A stretch of DNA of 64,000 nt, taken from assembly GCF_003589595.1 (NCBI RefSeq), contig NW_020654810.1, positions 12,696,638 through 12,760,637 on the forward strand. Reading direction: 5' to 3'. The stretch's first letter is position 1. Every line of letters begins with the position of its first letter. Shown one piece after another: positions 48,620 through 60,587 of the stretch. The notes below the pieces were generated by a model that saw nothing but the letters and a program-made list of their open reading frames with translations, was not told where the DNA came from and ran no database searches. Origin of the DNA: Hyposmocoma kahamanoa. Lineage: Eukaryota; Arthropoda; Insecta; Lepidoptera; Cosmopterigidae. Both the position numbers and the translations under genes were made by a program.

Positions 48620-49858
48620 TGTCTATTTGTCTACTTTCAGAATTTGTTCAACATACTCATAGCAGAGTGATTTGAGCCAATTTTTCACTTTAAGTTTAGT
48701 TCTCTGATTGAGTAATTTTTCAAAGGAAGTCAAGTAGAATTCTTTTTACAAATTAAATAGTTAATATTGTTTAATATTTTTGGTAGAAGCTTATATATAT
48801 TATAATATAGGTCATTTACATAGAAAAATCTTACACATCATGAAAAATGTATATATATCTAAGGAAGGCACCGCACCAAATGTTCGTTGTGTAATCACTC
48901 AAGATATCGTGTTCGTGGCGAATAAAATAATTTTGAATTGATAAATGTGTAATGAATAAATATTTTAAATATCTTCTGAATTTTTAAGAGTCAAATTGTC
49001 AAATTTAACCGTAAAACCTTGGTACCACCAAGTTGACAATGACTTACGCTATAAATTATAACAGTCATCGTTTAATACTTAGAGGATGGAAAAAAAATAA
49101 AAGGAAGGAGCTGCCCTAACTACGGAATTAACGTGTATACCTGAACAAACATTGAACGAAGAAATGGCAGATTTCTTTAGAGTCGTACCATAATTTATCG
49201 ATAAGTCATTATCGACATGCAAACATTTAATTAAAGTATATCAATATTCCATTTGGGAATATTTTAGTTTATATGGGAATATCCGGGAATGTCACATGAA
49301 ATTTTGAATTTGTTGTTTTGCGTTTACAAATACTCAAATATTAGCAAAAGTGAATTTGCCCAGAAAAAATGTAATTTGAGATTATATAAAAAAAGAGAGA
49401 ACTTTACACATAAACTTTACTTGATAAGGTTACATTTCTTTAAACAGATAATTAAAGATGCAGCAAGCAGCGCCACATGGTCACGCTGCGCCGGGCTCAC
49501 TTTTATAAAGTGCACTATGGTATACAATATATTCTTTACCAGACTAAATAAAGAAATTTCTTTTACCAAAATAGGGTACCCGGCACATCCTGCCAACATC
49601 GGCAATGCAACAGGGCAACACAAAGTGTTACTTAGCGTTTCCACAATAAGTTGTATATTTGTATGAAAGGCAGGCAGTGATTAGAAAGGGTTTTTTCCAC
49701 TGTTGTAAAATCATTTTAAATCTCGTTTTTCTATACGTCGCTTTTACCTGTATAAGTTTATTTTATAATTCATGTCAAATAAAACTTCAAAACATATTAA
49801 ACGTAGGACATAATAGCTTACATCAGCTTTCTCAGGTCCCGGGATAAGCCCTGTCGCT
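48620..49858. other. Non-coding between mobile elements
   Basis: Contains the dispersed repeat 49081-49222. Frames at 49289-49666 show no known domain. Confidence 0.4.
49081..49222 (-). repeat. Dispersed repeat (partner 26529-26672)
   Basis: Reverse-complement copy, starting at AGAGGATGGAAAAAAAATAA and ending at CATTATCGACATGCAAA. Confidence 0.75.
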
Positions 49859-49859
49859 C

Positions 49860-50045
49860 TCTCGTTAGGTCCCAGTTATTTTTTCCATCATTCAATTCCG
49901 ATTTTTATTCTCACTCTTTTACTGTTCACGCAGTCAGACTTCGGAACACGCTTCCCATTACTGTTCATAATAATAAATCCTTAGCTATCTTTAAAATGAG
50001 AGTCAAGGTGCACTATTTATCCACTGTTCCATCCATTTTATAGAT
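49860..50045 (+). pseudogene. LINE ORF2 C-terminal fragment
   Basis: The frame reads HSFTVHAVRLRNTLPITV and AIFKMRVKVHYL, the short tail that closes Jockey/CR1-type reverse transcriptases, then a stop at 50041. It belongs to a different copy from the RT fragment that starts at 50150. Confidence 0.6.
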
Positions 50046-50149
50046 ATTATAATATGAAATGGTAATGGTGAATGGTACAAGCGACCCTTAATTAAATTAT
50101 TAAGAGAAAAGGCTTACGACCGTGACTCATTCGTCTTACTGCGAAGAGG

Positions 50150-53100
50150 GCGCGTGAGATGAAGGAAACTGTGTACAATACCTATATTTCAGATATTGAA
50201 AAGTACATAAAAGAAAATTCCCGCGCATTTTGGTCATTTATAAAAAGTAAAAACCAGTCGAACTCGTACCCCTCTGTGCTTGAATATGGTAACCGCGCAG
50301 TCTGACGAAATTTGTAACTTGTTTGGGGAATATTTTCATTCAACTTTTCTAAATCACCACTCCCCTAACACCCTGATAGATTCCATTTCAATTGCGCATC
50401 CCGACCCATCTGCTGATTATATCTACTCTTGAAGTAATAGAAACAAATGTTTTAAAATTATTGAAATCTTTGAAATGAAATGAAATGAAATGAATTTTTA
50501 TTTGCTTAAAACATGGTGTGAAAGATGGAACAATTATTAGAGAACACATGTTTTACCTGACTAGGCATGCAAAATGTTGCTTAAATTTAATTTAATTATA
50601 GCATTGTCATCAGACGTGTACAAGGAATAATAATAATAATAATCAATTAATTAATTAATAACAACAGAATAATAAACTATCAATGTCAAATTATTAAATG
50701 TCATACTTACATCATGATTACATTTAAACATAAATATACCTTATAATTTCATGTCGACATCCAATAAGAAACAAAGAATAATCAGTTTTTTCATCAATTA
50801 AAAACAACAAAATAATAACCTTCTATGTCAAACTATAAAATACATTTAGCACTAATTTCATGTCAACATTTATCTAAAAAATCAGTTACTTTGTAATAAT
50901 TTTTGTCTCTAAGCCATTCACTAAGTCTGTTTCTGAACAAATTATTTGGTAACGTTTGAATGTCTTTTGGCAGAGCATTATAAATTCGGACACACATACC
51001 GTTACATTGATTTTTGTAATAACACAATCTAGGTTTATTATTATACACCAGTCTATTTGGGTCCATTACACCTCTACTATGTACATCTGTAATTTTTTTA
51101 AAAAGGTTTAGATTTTGCTTAACAAACCATGCCACTTCAAAAATGTACATACACGGTAACGGCAAAATTCCCAATTCTTTAAACAAAGGTGCATAAGATT
51201 CCCGTGGGGAAACACCGGTCATTGCTCGAACACACTTTTTTTGAGCCGTGAACAATTTTTTACACTCAGTTGAGTTACCCCAAACCAAGAGTCCATATCT
51301 AAGCAGAGACGCAACGTAACCATGATAAGCAGTCAAAACTGTAGATGGTGATGATATATTTCGCAACCTCCTTAAGACGTATATGTATCGATGTAATTTA
51401 TCTACCAGTGACTCGACGTGTTGTGACCAGTTGCAACTACTGTCTATTTCCACGCCTAAGAATGTTGTAGAGTCTGCCTCCTGAATATTGACATCCATGT
51501 AATTTATGTTAAGGTTAATTTTCATTTGTCGATTTGTACCAAATAGAATGAATTCAGTTTTAGTCAAGTTAACAGTCAAATTATTAAATTTAAGCCAATT
51601 TATTATTACATGTATTGAATTGTTTATGTCTAATTCGTAGTTAATTATGTCATTTTTGTAAGGAATTACGACTGAAATATCATCTGCAAATAATATGCAT
51701 TTATGTCGTGTAACCTCTGGCAGGTCATTTATGTAGAGCAAGAATAAGAATGGCCCGAGAACACTACCTTGCGGGACACCACACGCATTGACTCTATATT
51801 GCGATCTTGCTGATACAACACAGCCGGTTTTATTTAAATGTTTTATTTCTACAGCTTGCTTCCTATTTTCCAAATAGGAAGCTAACCAGTTAAGAGTCAC
51901 GCCTCTAATACCTAAGTTATTTAGTTTTTTCAGCAAAATGTCATGAGATACAAAGTGAAACGCGCGAGTCATGTCAAAAAATATCACCGTTGTAGGTATT
52001 TTTGCATTAGTGTTCTCCACTATCTGCCGTACAAGATGAAATGCAGCCAGTGTAGTAGATTTTTTCGATTGAAACCCGCATTGCTCTTGTTTGATTATAT
52101 TGTACTTATTAATAAAACTTAGCAGCCTCTTCTTCATGCATTTCTCAAATATTTTGGACAGCACGGGGATTAAGGTTATAGGTCGATAATTATCAATGCG
52201 TGCTCTTGCGCCTTTTTTATAGATTGGTTTCACTAAAGACATTTTTAACAATTCGGGAAATATGACTTTTTCAATCGACAGATTAATTAAGATTGTGAGA
52301 GGAGGCGTCAGTTGCTTATTGCAGTGTTTTATCACATTTGTTGGTATTTCGTCGTAACTTGTGGCGTTTGTAGATTTCAACGTTTTAATGTTAGCGCTAA
52401 TTTCATTCGGTGCAAAGGGCTCTATAAATATACTATTCATTAAGGAAGATTTGTTAGTATTTCTGCATGACTTATTTTGTGTGTTAGTCAGATTGATTTG
52501 ATAATCATTTCTTGGCTATATCAATTGGGTCACTTATAATTTTGTCATTTATTATAATTTTCTTTAAAAATTTATTATTGTATAATTGTGTTCTATTACT
52601 ATATTCGTTTTTTATTATATTCCACGATACTTTCCCTATACTTTTCGCACGTAGAATTTGTTTATCATTATGGTGTCTCAGAGCCATATTCAAACAGGGT
52701 CGCAAAATTTTTGAGTATAATCTATATTTTTTCTTCTTTTCATTACTTTTTGCCGTGTAGTATTGATAACGCAGTATCCCTTTGGTTTTACAGCTTTTTA
52801 TAATGCGCTTGGTAATCCATTTTGGTTTTCTATAAATATAATGGTTTTCTATAATTTTCAAATAAATATTTGAAAATTTAAAAATTTACATTTAACGAAA
52901 TCTCCAGGCCCAGACATCATTCCCGCAATATTAATAGTTAACTGTGCATCGAGTCTAGTTCTTCCTCTGTCTATGCTGTACCGCCGCCCTTTTTCTGAAG
53001 GCATCGTCCTAAGCATCTGGAAGTCTGCCTTCATCATTCCCATTCACAAAATGCTTCAAAATGCTACGTGAGTCTCGTACTCGAAAACCCAAACATATTA

Positions 53101-53705
53101 CATTAATACACATTTTATAATGCTTCGCTAACTAGAGTAGACTCGATTAAAGATTTAGGGGTAACTTTTGATAGTAAATTGTTGTTTGATCAGCATATTG
53201 ATAAAACAATATGAGTGTAACGGTATGAGTGTACGGCGCAATATCGAGCCTGTATATTTCTGCCAGACTATGAGACTAGACTGTCGCAAATTTCACTACT
53301 CTTCTAACTAACATAGCAAACGGCACTGTCGATTGCCCAGAACTCCTTGAACAAATAGGACTACGCTCAAGCAAGGTTGCACTGAGAAATTCTGTCCCAC
53401 TTTACGTTCCTAGGGTTAGGACAAATTATAGACAAAATGCATTTTTAAATAGAGCGTCTCGCTCATTTAACTCCTTAGTTAATAGTTATGGTGAGGTGGA
53501 CTTGTTCAAAACCAGTATAAGTAAACTAAAACGTTTACTCAGTGATATGTTTTTTCTTCAAATATGTAGATACTATAACTGTTTACCCCTTACAGCACAG
53601 AATGATACGATCGTGTGTTCAACTTTGAAAAAAATTGGGTATAAAAGTATTCAATTTACCACGTCGGATCAACACCGATCGTTTGTGCATTCGATCAATA
53701 TCCGC
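50150..53705 (+). pseudogene. Jockey-like LINE remnant split by another LINE
   Basis: The first part (50150-50465) reads YISDIEKYIKENSRAFWSFI and, out of frame, the following linker. After the insertion the second part (52866-53705) resumes with LTKSPGPDIIPA, IWKSAFIIPIHK and later SRVRLDSIKDLGVTFDSKLL-like pieces. The order matches the LINE at 470-2490. Between lies a minus-strand LINE (50470-52865). The copy is full of stops and deletions; RT motifs between about 53045 and 53100 are missing. Confidence 0.7.
50470..52865 (-). mobile_element. CR1/L2-like LINE inserted in another LINE
   Basis: The minus-strand frame 52440-50863 is an intact 525-aa reverse transcriptase region: SYDEIPTNVIKH, NYRPITLIPVLSKIFEK, CGFQSKKSTT, FFDMTRAFHFVSHD, GVPQGSVLGP, and catalytic LFADDISVV. 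Upstream, 52861-52505 gives the linker (SKILRPCLNMAL, WNIIKNEY), separated by a stop and frame change at 52441-52504. The endonuclease is absent, so it is 5' truncated. The 3' end has tandem TTTCA units (50474-50495), typical of CR1/L2-like tails. TTTGAAA next to both junctions could be the target duplication. It is the youngest-looking RT in the window. Confidence 0.85.
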
Positions 53706-53725
53706 TGTTAAAGCAGTGCGGCCGT

Positions 53726-53777
53726 GTTCTAGGGTTACACACCTGTGCCGAGAGCGATAAGTGTGTAACCCTAGAAC
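53726..53777. repeat. 17-bp perfect hairpin
   Basis: GTTCTAGGGTTACACAC (53726-53742) pairs exactly with 53761-53777 around an 18-nt loop. It lies just after the LINE remnant. Confidence 0.85.
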
Positions 53778-54057
53778 TAAAAAAGAATGTGTACTTGTCG
53801 GACGGCAGGACGAAAAGCAAGATTTTTTCATTTCATTATTTCGTGTTTTCTGACCTAATGGTGTATTTTCTTATTAAGTATATGTTATATTTTACATAAT
53901 TTTTTTTTGTTTTTAGGGACGTTAACATGCGATTTGGTTGCACAAATCATCGAAAACGTTGACAAATCGCAGTTAGGTGAATCTGACCTTGAACATTGTG
54001 AACAGGAGATAGAAAGTGATAGTGACTCTTCACTGTCACGTTCTATCGTTATTGCTG

Positions 54058-54075
54058 TTGCGTTGCTGTTGCTGT

Positions 54076-54124
<49 letters not shown>

Positions 54125-54282
54125 ATTGCTGTTGCTGTTGCTGTTGCTATTGCTGTTGCTGTTGCTGTTCCCGTTACTATTACTATTATTATATTTATTT
54201 TAAACTATTATTATTATTATTATTTACTGTTACTGTTATTATTATTATTATTTATATTATTTATAATAATAATAATGATGAT

Positions 54283-54328
<46 letters not shown>

Positions 54329-54371
54329 GCGATGGCGATGGCGATGGCGATGGCGATGGCGATGGCGATGG

Positions 54372-54405
<34 letters not shown>

Positions 54406-54412
54406 AATATTT
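54058..54412. repeat. Compound microsatellite (TTGCTG)n-(TTA)n-(GATGAC/GATGGC)n
   Basis: Three adjoining tracts: TTGCTG units with TTGCTA variants (54058-54165), TTATTA/ATAATA tracts (54175-54275) and GATGAC units that switch to GATGGC and back (54278-54405). It is open in several frames and translates as poly-Leu, poly-Cys or poly-Asp, which is not evidence for a gene. The short frame before it (53907-54045, MFLGTLTCDLVAQIIENVDK) is acidic and unrecognised. Confidence 0.9.
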
Positions 54413-55556
54413 TTTATGGGCGCCTGAAAAATGTGCTAAACAGCTATTTGTCAGGCGTTAATAAGATCCGAAGTTATAACTCCTGGGTCATGCCTGTTCT
54501 GATGTACACATTTGGCGTGCTCAAATGGACTCAGACGGAATTAGACGCTCTGGATAGACGAGTCCGCACGACGATGATCTCTCACCGAATGCATCATCCG
54601 AGATCGTCAGTTATGTGATTATATGTCCCGCGGAAGTGTGGAGCTTAGGTTAGGTGTGGGACCTATTAAGTGTCAAAACCATGCACAACCGCTAGATATC
54701 CAATCTCAAAAACTACTTTTTGACGATGACGGATGACGTAATTCGTGGGGACGTTGTCACATGTGATAAAGGGCTAACTCCCTTATCGTTGGCCAAAGAG
54801 GAATGGCGACACCCGGTGGTGCTTAGCACCTCTGACTGCGAGTCCGTATGGAAAGAGAAGGAGCTCCATGGGAGGTTCTTCAAGGTACATTGGCTGCGTT
54901 TCGGAGACCTCTCTGGGAAAACAGAAAGTTTTGTCTGTGCAATACAGGATCAGGTTATCAAGACGCGAAACTATCGGAAATATATCCTAAAGGACGGCAC
55001 AGTAGACATTTGTCGTGCATGTGACTGTCCGGAGAGTCACTTAGGCATATTGTTTCCGGTTGTTCCGCTATTGCTAACACTGAGTACTTGCACAGACACA
55101 ACCAGGCAGCCAAAATATTACCCCAAGAGCTCACTCTCAAGTACGGACTAGTGCAACAGAGGTTGCCATATTACAAGTAAGTATTCACCGGAGCCAATAC
55201 ACGAAGATGACCGCACCAAAATCTATTGGGATCGATCAATTATCACGGACAGGACTATTATTGCGAATAAGCCTGATATTGTGATATTGGATCGATCGCA
55301 GTCGCGGGTATTTCTTGTGGACGTCACCATCCCGCATGACGACGGTCTCGTGAGAGCTGAAACCGAGAAACGCCGGAAGTATCTCGACCTGGCGCACGAG
55401 ATCACTGACATGTGGGATGTGGCCTCCACTGAAATAATCCCAATTGTTTTGTCCGCAAATGGGTTAATTCTAGTCAGCCATTCTAACAGCTTGAGGCGGT
55501 TGGGGGATGCGAAATTTAGAAGTGGAACAACTGTGAAAAACAGACAGCGTCACTAG
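54413..55556 (+). pseudogene. R2/R4-type LINE C-terminus with restriction-like endonuclease
   Basis: It starts in the RT thumb region (NSWVMPVLMYTFGVLKWT, 54480-54540), continues as HPVVLSTSDCESVWKEKELH (near 54810) and ICRACDCPESH (a C-x2-C-x-C zinc element, near 55010), then after frameshifts ends with KPDIVILDRSQSRVFLVDVT near 55270-55330. The PD...D-x-D/VDVT pattern fits the PD-(D/E)XK endonuclease that follows RT in R2/R4/NeSL-type LINEs, which target specific sites. Frames break near 54615, 54700 and 55050. It directly follows the microsatellite, which probably marks the broken 5' edge. Confidence 0.7.
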
Positions 55557-56228
55557 TAAAATTTAATGTCCCCTTGGCTGCTCTAAACTTTAGTTTGGTT
55601 AATTGTCAGATTCTGAGAAATCTAAATAAATAGGCACTAAGGCACTATTTACATTTCTGTGGTCAGATCGGAAAAATTAGGACGACGTAAATTAGTAGCA
55701 GCGTTTTACAATTTTTTTTTTCACACGATAGTAAGTAACTAAATCCATAAATCATTTTTGGAGTTAATTCTTGAAACTAGAGATGGTTGAGCTAGAAAAT
55801 TTTCTATTTTATTACAGCATTATTTGATTATTTGCACAGGTTGTTTGCTATAGGTACATTTGATGATGGGTGGTTTTAATCCGTTTTGACAGTGCCAACC
55901 TGTGCCAACATATAGTGCCGCGAAGATTTGGTTTACTTACATGTTTGGTAGGTAGTATTTTATTAAGTGTTTTCTTGATGTATTGTTTTTCTAATAAGGC
56001 TGCCAGGTTCAACATTGACCAAAACTACTAAGTAAATAAAGACTTAAAAAAACTAACTCCTCATTGCACCACCGGCAAGAACCCAGAACATATGATTTTC
56101 GGACATCAGCTGCAATTTTGTATTCTTGATAAAACACGGCAAAATTAAAAAGCTCTATAGCATACATAAATAAGTGCCAACATAAATTCAGACGGTCTAA
56201 CGCTATGTTTCAAATAGGAGGACAGAGT
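55557..56228. other. Non-coding, nothing recognised
   Basis: No gene or clear repeat; probably untranslated tail of the LINE followed by host DNA. Confidence 0.4.
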
Positions 56229-56236
56229 GTTTGTAC

Positions 56237-57017
56237 TAGACCTGTGTCAGTCGATCATTTTTGATAACCCGGTTCGATCATGACCCATGCGTAATGTGAT
56301 CGGGTCGATTCGATCGTTATGTTTGATATTTTAGCGGGTTACCCGTCTCTCATGATACTTTGTTCTCTCCTGCTAATGGGTAATGTGTCTACAGTTAAAT
56401 GCATCATTGATAAACCACACTTAGGACATTAAAATTTCCTTCTAGGAAAAGAAACGGTGTTACAAAACAAAAATACATAACAAAAAAAAATGAGCATTCT
56501 AAATGACAAATTTATTATTCATTAATATTTTAATATTAGCTGGTGCACTCTTAAATAAACACAACATACCGAAAAACAGATTAAACTTACAAAATTACCA
56601 CATAATGAACACTACTCCACGGAGCAATTAGGACGTTAACCCGGACCCGTTACCCGTTGACCCGTTGACTCGTTGATCGATTGCTTGACTTTTTGGTTCG
56701 ATCGAATGAAGGTTCTTTAGAACGAAGGTTCTATCAAACGAATGCTCTATCGAACCAATGTTCGACGCAAACGAAGAGAGAGAAGGCGAACCGTGTCGTC
56801 CAAAGTCCCCCACTTTACGTGAGAGTGAACGAGACAACAATAATATTGTGAATTGTTGAATAATCTCTAAAATTATAGAGATAAAGTCGAATATTGCGCG
56901 TATGACGCATGAAACTCTAAAATCATCAGGTTATTTAGAAGCTAGTAACCGGGTTATCGGGTCACAGGCGCTGTTCGAATTATTTTGATTCGATCGAACA
57001 CGATCGACACACATCTA
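56237..57017. mobile_element. hAT-like MITE with perfect 8-bp target duplication
   Basis: GTTTGTAC is present at 56229-56236 and again at 57018-57025. The ends TAGACCTGTGTCAGTCGATC and TAGATGTGTGTCGATCG (read inward) form imperfect inverted repeats. The 781-bp interior is packed with TTCGATCGAA-like and ACCCGTTACCCG motifs in both directions and has no transposase. An 8-bp duplication is the hAT rule. Confidence 0.8.
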
Positions 57018-57025
57018 GTTTGTAC

Positions 57026-57637
57026 CCGCCAGTCATGGGTCGTATGCTGCCATAATTATCAAGGCTTATGTATAGTTCCTACAATGGGGAGTCGTGGACA
57101 TACCCGATTATCGGGTAGAAAAGAGATAACAATGCCGATCACGTACGTTCACGCTGATCATATCAGCTCTATTTCTACTAATAGCTCTCTCAACTACCGT
57201 CTGAGGAAATATAATATTACAATAGCAAACCCGAGAATATCCCGCGTTCATCTGAAAACCTTTTGAGAAACATTGAAGGTTCCCAGCACATCCTTGTACC
57301 TACAATTATGTACCATCAAACATCATCAAATCAACCAATGAACTTAAATTGCCATCAAGTCTTCATGCAGGATGGTGCTTGTCGTTTTTCCACCATAACA
57401 AGGAAAAAAATTTAATACTTCTACATTAAGAGGCTGTATGGTAGAACGTTTGCCTACCCAAATAAATGAGAGGAAATTTAAAAAAAAAGATGTTTTCGAG
57501 CTAGGCTATATAGCTATATAGCTTGTTTCTGGGGAATCGGTATTGTAAACCCTTGTAAAAAAAGTAAATTTGGCAATTGTATGGACCCTGAACAGAAAAA
57601 TATTCTTTAGACTGAAGCCTTTTGCTATGAATTCGGT
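57026..57637. promoter_or_regulatory. Upstream region and 5' UTR of KLHDC10
   Basis: No gene or repeat recognised; it presumably holds the KLHDC10 promoter. No TATA box is assigned. Confidence 0.4.
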
Positions 57638-59023
57638 ATGACTTCTCGGAGAAAGTTTTTTCTGTTCGAGCCTTTTAAGGTTACGGAAGTTCAGTGCCGT
57701 GGTTCAGAAATTCCTAGACCTCGTAGTGGACACAGAATAGCTTGTGACGATGTGAACGTTTATTGCTTTGGCGGCTACAATCCTGTACCTTCAGAACCGG
57801 TGAACCGTACGGATAATCCGACATGGACACCGGCGCGACCGCTATTTAGAGAACTTTGGAGTTTTTCAATAGCCACACAAAAATGGAAACAGCATAGGGT
57901 AGTAGAGAATATGCCCGAGGAATTGGCGTCAAACGCGATGTGTATGAATGGGCGTTATTTAATGGTAAGTGTGTTCGTAAGTTTTGTTTTAAAAAGATTA
58001 GTTTCACTTGTTGCAAAAATTTAACACGACATATGGCTGAATGGCTAATTAATTTATAAAACTGTTGCAGATATTCGGTGGTACAGGTGCTCCCTTTGGC
58101 AACAAGTGTAGTAATGATGTAATTGTGTGGAAGACATCCATTGGAGATGCAAAGCTTCAAATCTTAGATGTGTCGGGCACTAGACCGCCTGGGCAATACG
58201 GTCAAGCCATATTTTGCAATGATGGGTACTTTTACTCAATAGGAGGCACTGATGGATTTGCTTACAATTGTGATGTTTACAGGTTAGTCTGCAAAGGCAT
58301 TGATTATTTCATCATATGTCTAGTACACTTCAATAATTGGCGAAATTAAATATTTTTGCTCATAACAGGTTAGACCTTCGGACGTTAATATGGGAGCCTG
58401 TATATATCGGAACGGGTCAAGAAGGGGTGCCATTTGGCAGATATCGTCATGAAGTAGCCAAAGTTAGTAACAAAGTCTACATAATTGGTGGTGGGACATG
58501 GGAATGGGCATTTGAACTTATGGAAATACCAGTTTTTGATTTAGAAAGTAACACTTGGACAATTGTTGTGCCTAAAGCAGATGATAGTCTGACAAATACA
58601 TTGGGACCTTTGCCTCGGAAATGCCATAGTGCAGTTCAAGTGGATGCGCCTGATGGGACACAAGTGTTTGTGGCTGGAGGTTCAGATGGGCAAGCAGTTT
58701 TTGAAGATGTTTGGAGGTTACATGTGCCTACAATGCAATGGACGCTTATGCAAAAGACAGTTTTGCCTAATCCCTTATACTTCCATTCATCTACAATTAC
58801 ATCATATGGGTGTATGTATGTGTTTGGAGGCATTGAACCAAAGGAGAATGCTGCTAGTAGGAATAATATTTTGTATAAAGTATGGTTATGTATACCAAAA
58901 CTCAGTGAGATATGTTGGGAGGCTCTCCTCTATTTCCATCCATATCTGGATCAAGTAGACAGAAAAACTCTCCTGAATATCGGTGTTCCTAGACATTTTA
59001 TAGATAGAATACATCCGCAATAA
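57638..59023 (+). CDS. KLHDC10: Kelch domain-containing protein 10
   Basis: Three exons: 57638-57964, 58071-58282 and 58369-59023, GT-AG, phases closing, 397 aa. Six kelch blades are visible with the G-G and Y/W pattern: RPRSGHRIACDDVNVYCFGG, IFGGTGAP, YSIGGTDGFAYNCDVYRLDL, GRYRHEVAKVSNKVYIIGGG, FVAGGSDGQAVFEDVWRL, MYVFGGIEP. The C-terminus has KLSEICWEALL, a BC-box-like motif for Elongin C, as expected for a CUL2 substrate receptor. Human KLHDC10 recognises alanine tails made by ribosome quality control, and fly Slim/KLHDC10 acts on ASK1 signalling. Function is inferred from homology; start at the only early in-frame ATG. Intact. Confidence 0.94.
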
Positions 59024-59153
59024 AGAAATGTGTTCTCTGCAATTATTTTGTGGAATGGTTCAAGACTGGTGTGCATTTATGCATAGACATACTGTTTTTG
59101 CTTGGTATATTGAAATGCTTTTCATGCAAATATTGTATTTTTTGTTTTGTAAA

Positions 59154-59159
59154 AATAAA
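59154..59159 (+). terminator. Poly(A) signal of KLHDC10
   Basis: AATAAA about 130 nt after the stop at 59021-59023. Confidence 0.6.
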
Positions 59160-59639
59160 TAACTTTCTTGAAGCATAATATCAATTATGATTTTAGTGTT
59201 TTATGTGTATCGTTGTATTTTTTAGGACACCAAAAATTGTATATAATATGTATTGTAAAATGCTGGTGTTAGACATTATTACTAAATGCATTATATGAAC
59301 GATCTGAAATAAATGTGTCTTTATTTTGTAATTTAATAATTTTATTTATGAATTCAGCCACAGGACTCAGCAAACATATTTTTTTCAAAAACTGGAATTT
59401 GAATACTGTATTTATGATGCAAGGTTCAATTTTCAATATAGAATTTTGAAAGGTAGTATGTTTTAAGGTGTGTGTTGAAACAGTGAAAAACACACCGTAA
59501 AATGTTTGAAAATGTTGTAACATTTGGCTAATTTCAAGAATTTCTTTTTCGTATCTCTGACATATGTAAGTTTTGTTCAAAAGTAGAAGTTATGTAGTTA
59601 TAATGGAATATTTTAAATGAAATATAATATTATGTGTAA

Positions 59640-60163
59640 AGTTGTCTGCAACAAGTGCCGGCCGGCAAACGGCGACCGCATCGGCGTAGAGCGCGCTTCC
59701 CGAGACTCGCGCTCGTAGGATAGGACGCGACACTCGCGGTTTCGCGTTAATCGTCCATCCACGACGCGCTGCAGTGCCGGGACGCCACTCGTGCGGGACA
59801 CGCTCGTTTCAAGTTCAACTAACAAACGGACGGACACTCGCGACACTTTGCGTATATCAAACTACATACTTTGAAAATTTAATTAAATTTCATACATCAC
59901 GTGAAAACTTACAAAACTTTTTCATCAAATTAATTAAAAAATGTTTTATCAAACTTATAAACTTTTGAAAATTATTTTACATGCGAATGGATACCAGTGC
60001 AATGTTACTGAAAATCATTTAATGTAAGTAGTTATAAAAACTTCTGAATAATGGATGTGGAGTCACTGTTAAGGGAAGGGTCAGTGCGGCATGACTTTAC
60101 ACTACGGTCGGCATAGTTACGTAGCGAATTCGACTTTAATTTGTAAGAAATTTGTGCGTCAAT
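59640..60163 (+). promoter_or_regulatory. GC-rich 5' region of the adenosine receptor
   Basis: 59650-59860 is the most CpG-rich tract in this part of the window (GGCCGGCAAACGGCGACCGC and similar), followed by AT-rich leader to the ATG at 60164. It probably contains the receptor's transcription start; this is inference from position and base composition. Confidence 0.45.
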
Positions 60164-60587
60164 ATGGCTGATGCCGATAACATGACGACATCGACGGTGA
60201 TGTCGGTGCCCCACCGGTCGCCAACACCTGAGCTGCATGCGGTGTATACCTCTCTTGAACTTCTGGTGGCTTTAGTAGCGGTGATAGGAAATGCAATGGT
60301 GATACATGTGTTTCGTGCCGACCGTAGACTACGAAGGCGAACAAACTATTACATAGTGTCATTAGCCGTTGCGGATTTCCTAGTTGGCCTTCTCGGAATA
60401 CCGTTCGCTATCTTGGCTTCAGTCGGCCTACCAAGGAACCTACACGCATGTTTGTTTACGGTATCGTTGCTGGTTATGCTATGTACCATCAGCATCTTCT
60501 GCCTGGTAGCGGTGTCTGTGGACCGTTACTGGGCAATATTACATCCCATGTGCTACTCGAGGAACGTGCGCACGAAAACTGCTATCG
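60164..60587 (+). CDS. AdoR: Adenosine receptor-like GPCR, first coding exon (partial)
   Basis: The exon encodes 141 residues, ending at GT 60588 in phase 1. It holds an extracellular N-terminus without signal peptide, TM1 with the conserved N in AVIGNAMVIHVF, TM2 with NYYIVSLAVADFLVGLLGIP (LAVAD), the TM3 Cys (LHACLF) and the DRY motif with SVDRYWAILHP. The pattern resembles adenosine A2-type receptors, which couple extracellular adenosine to G proteins. TM4-TM7 must lie past the window edge, since no continuation is seen in 60588-64000. Start at the first ATG; a biogenic-amine receptor is a less likely alternative. Confidence 0.8.

Noticed and set aside
49289..49666. 125-residue frame
   Set aside because: No motif, no splice context and composition like the surrounding AT-rich DNA.
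53907..54618. Long open frames of poly-Leu, poly-Cys and poly-Asp
   Set aside because: They are translations of the microsatellite, with no independent sign of a gene.
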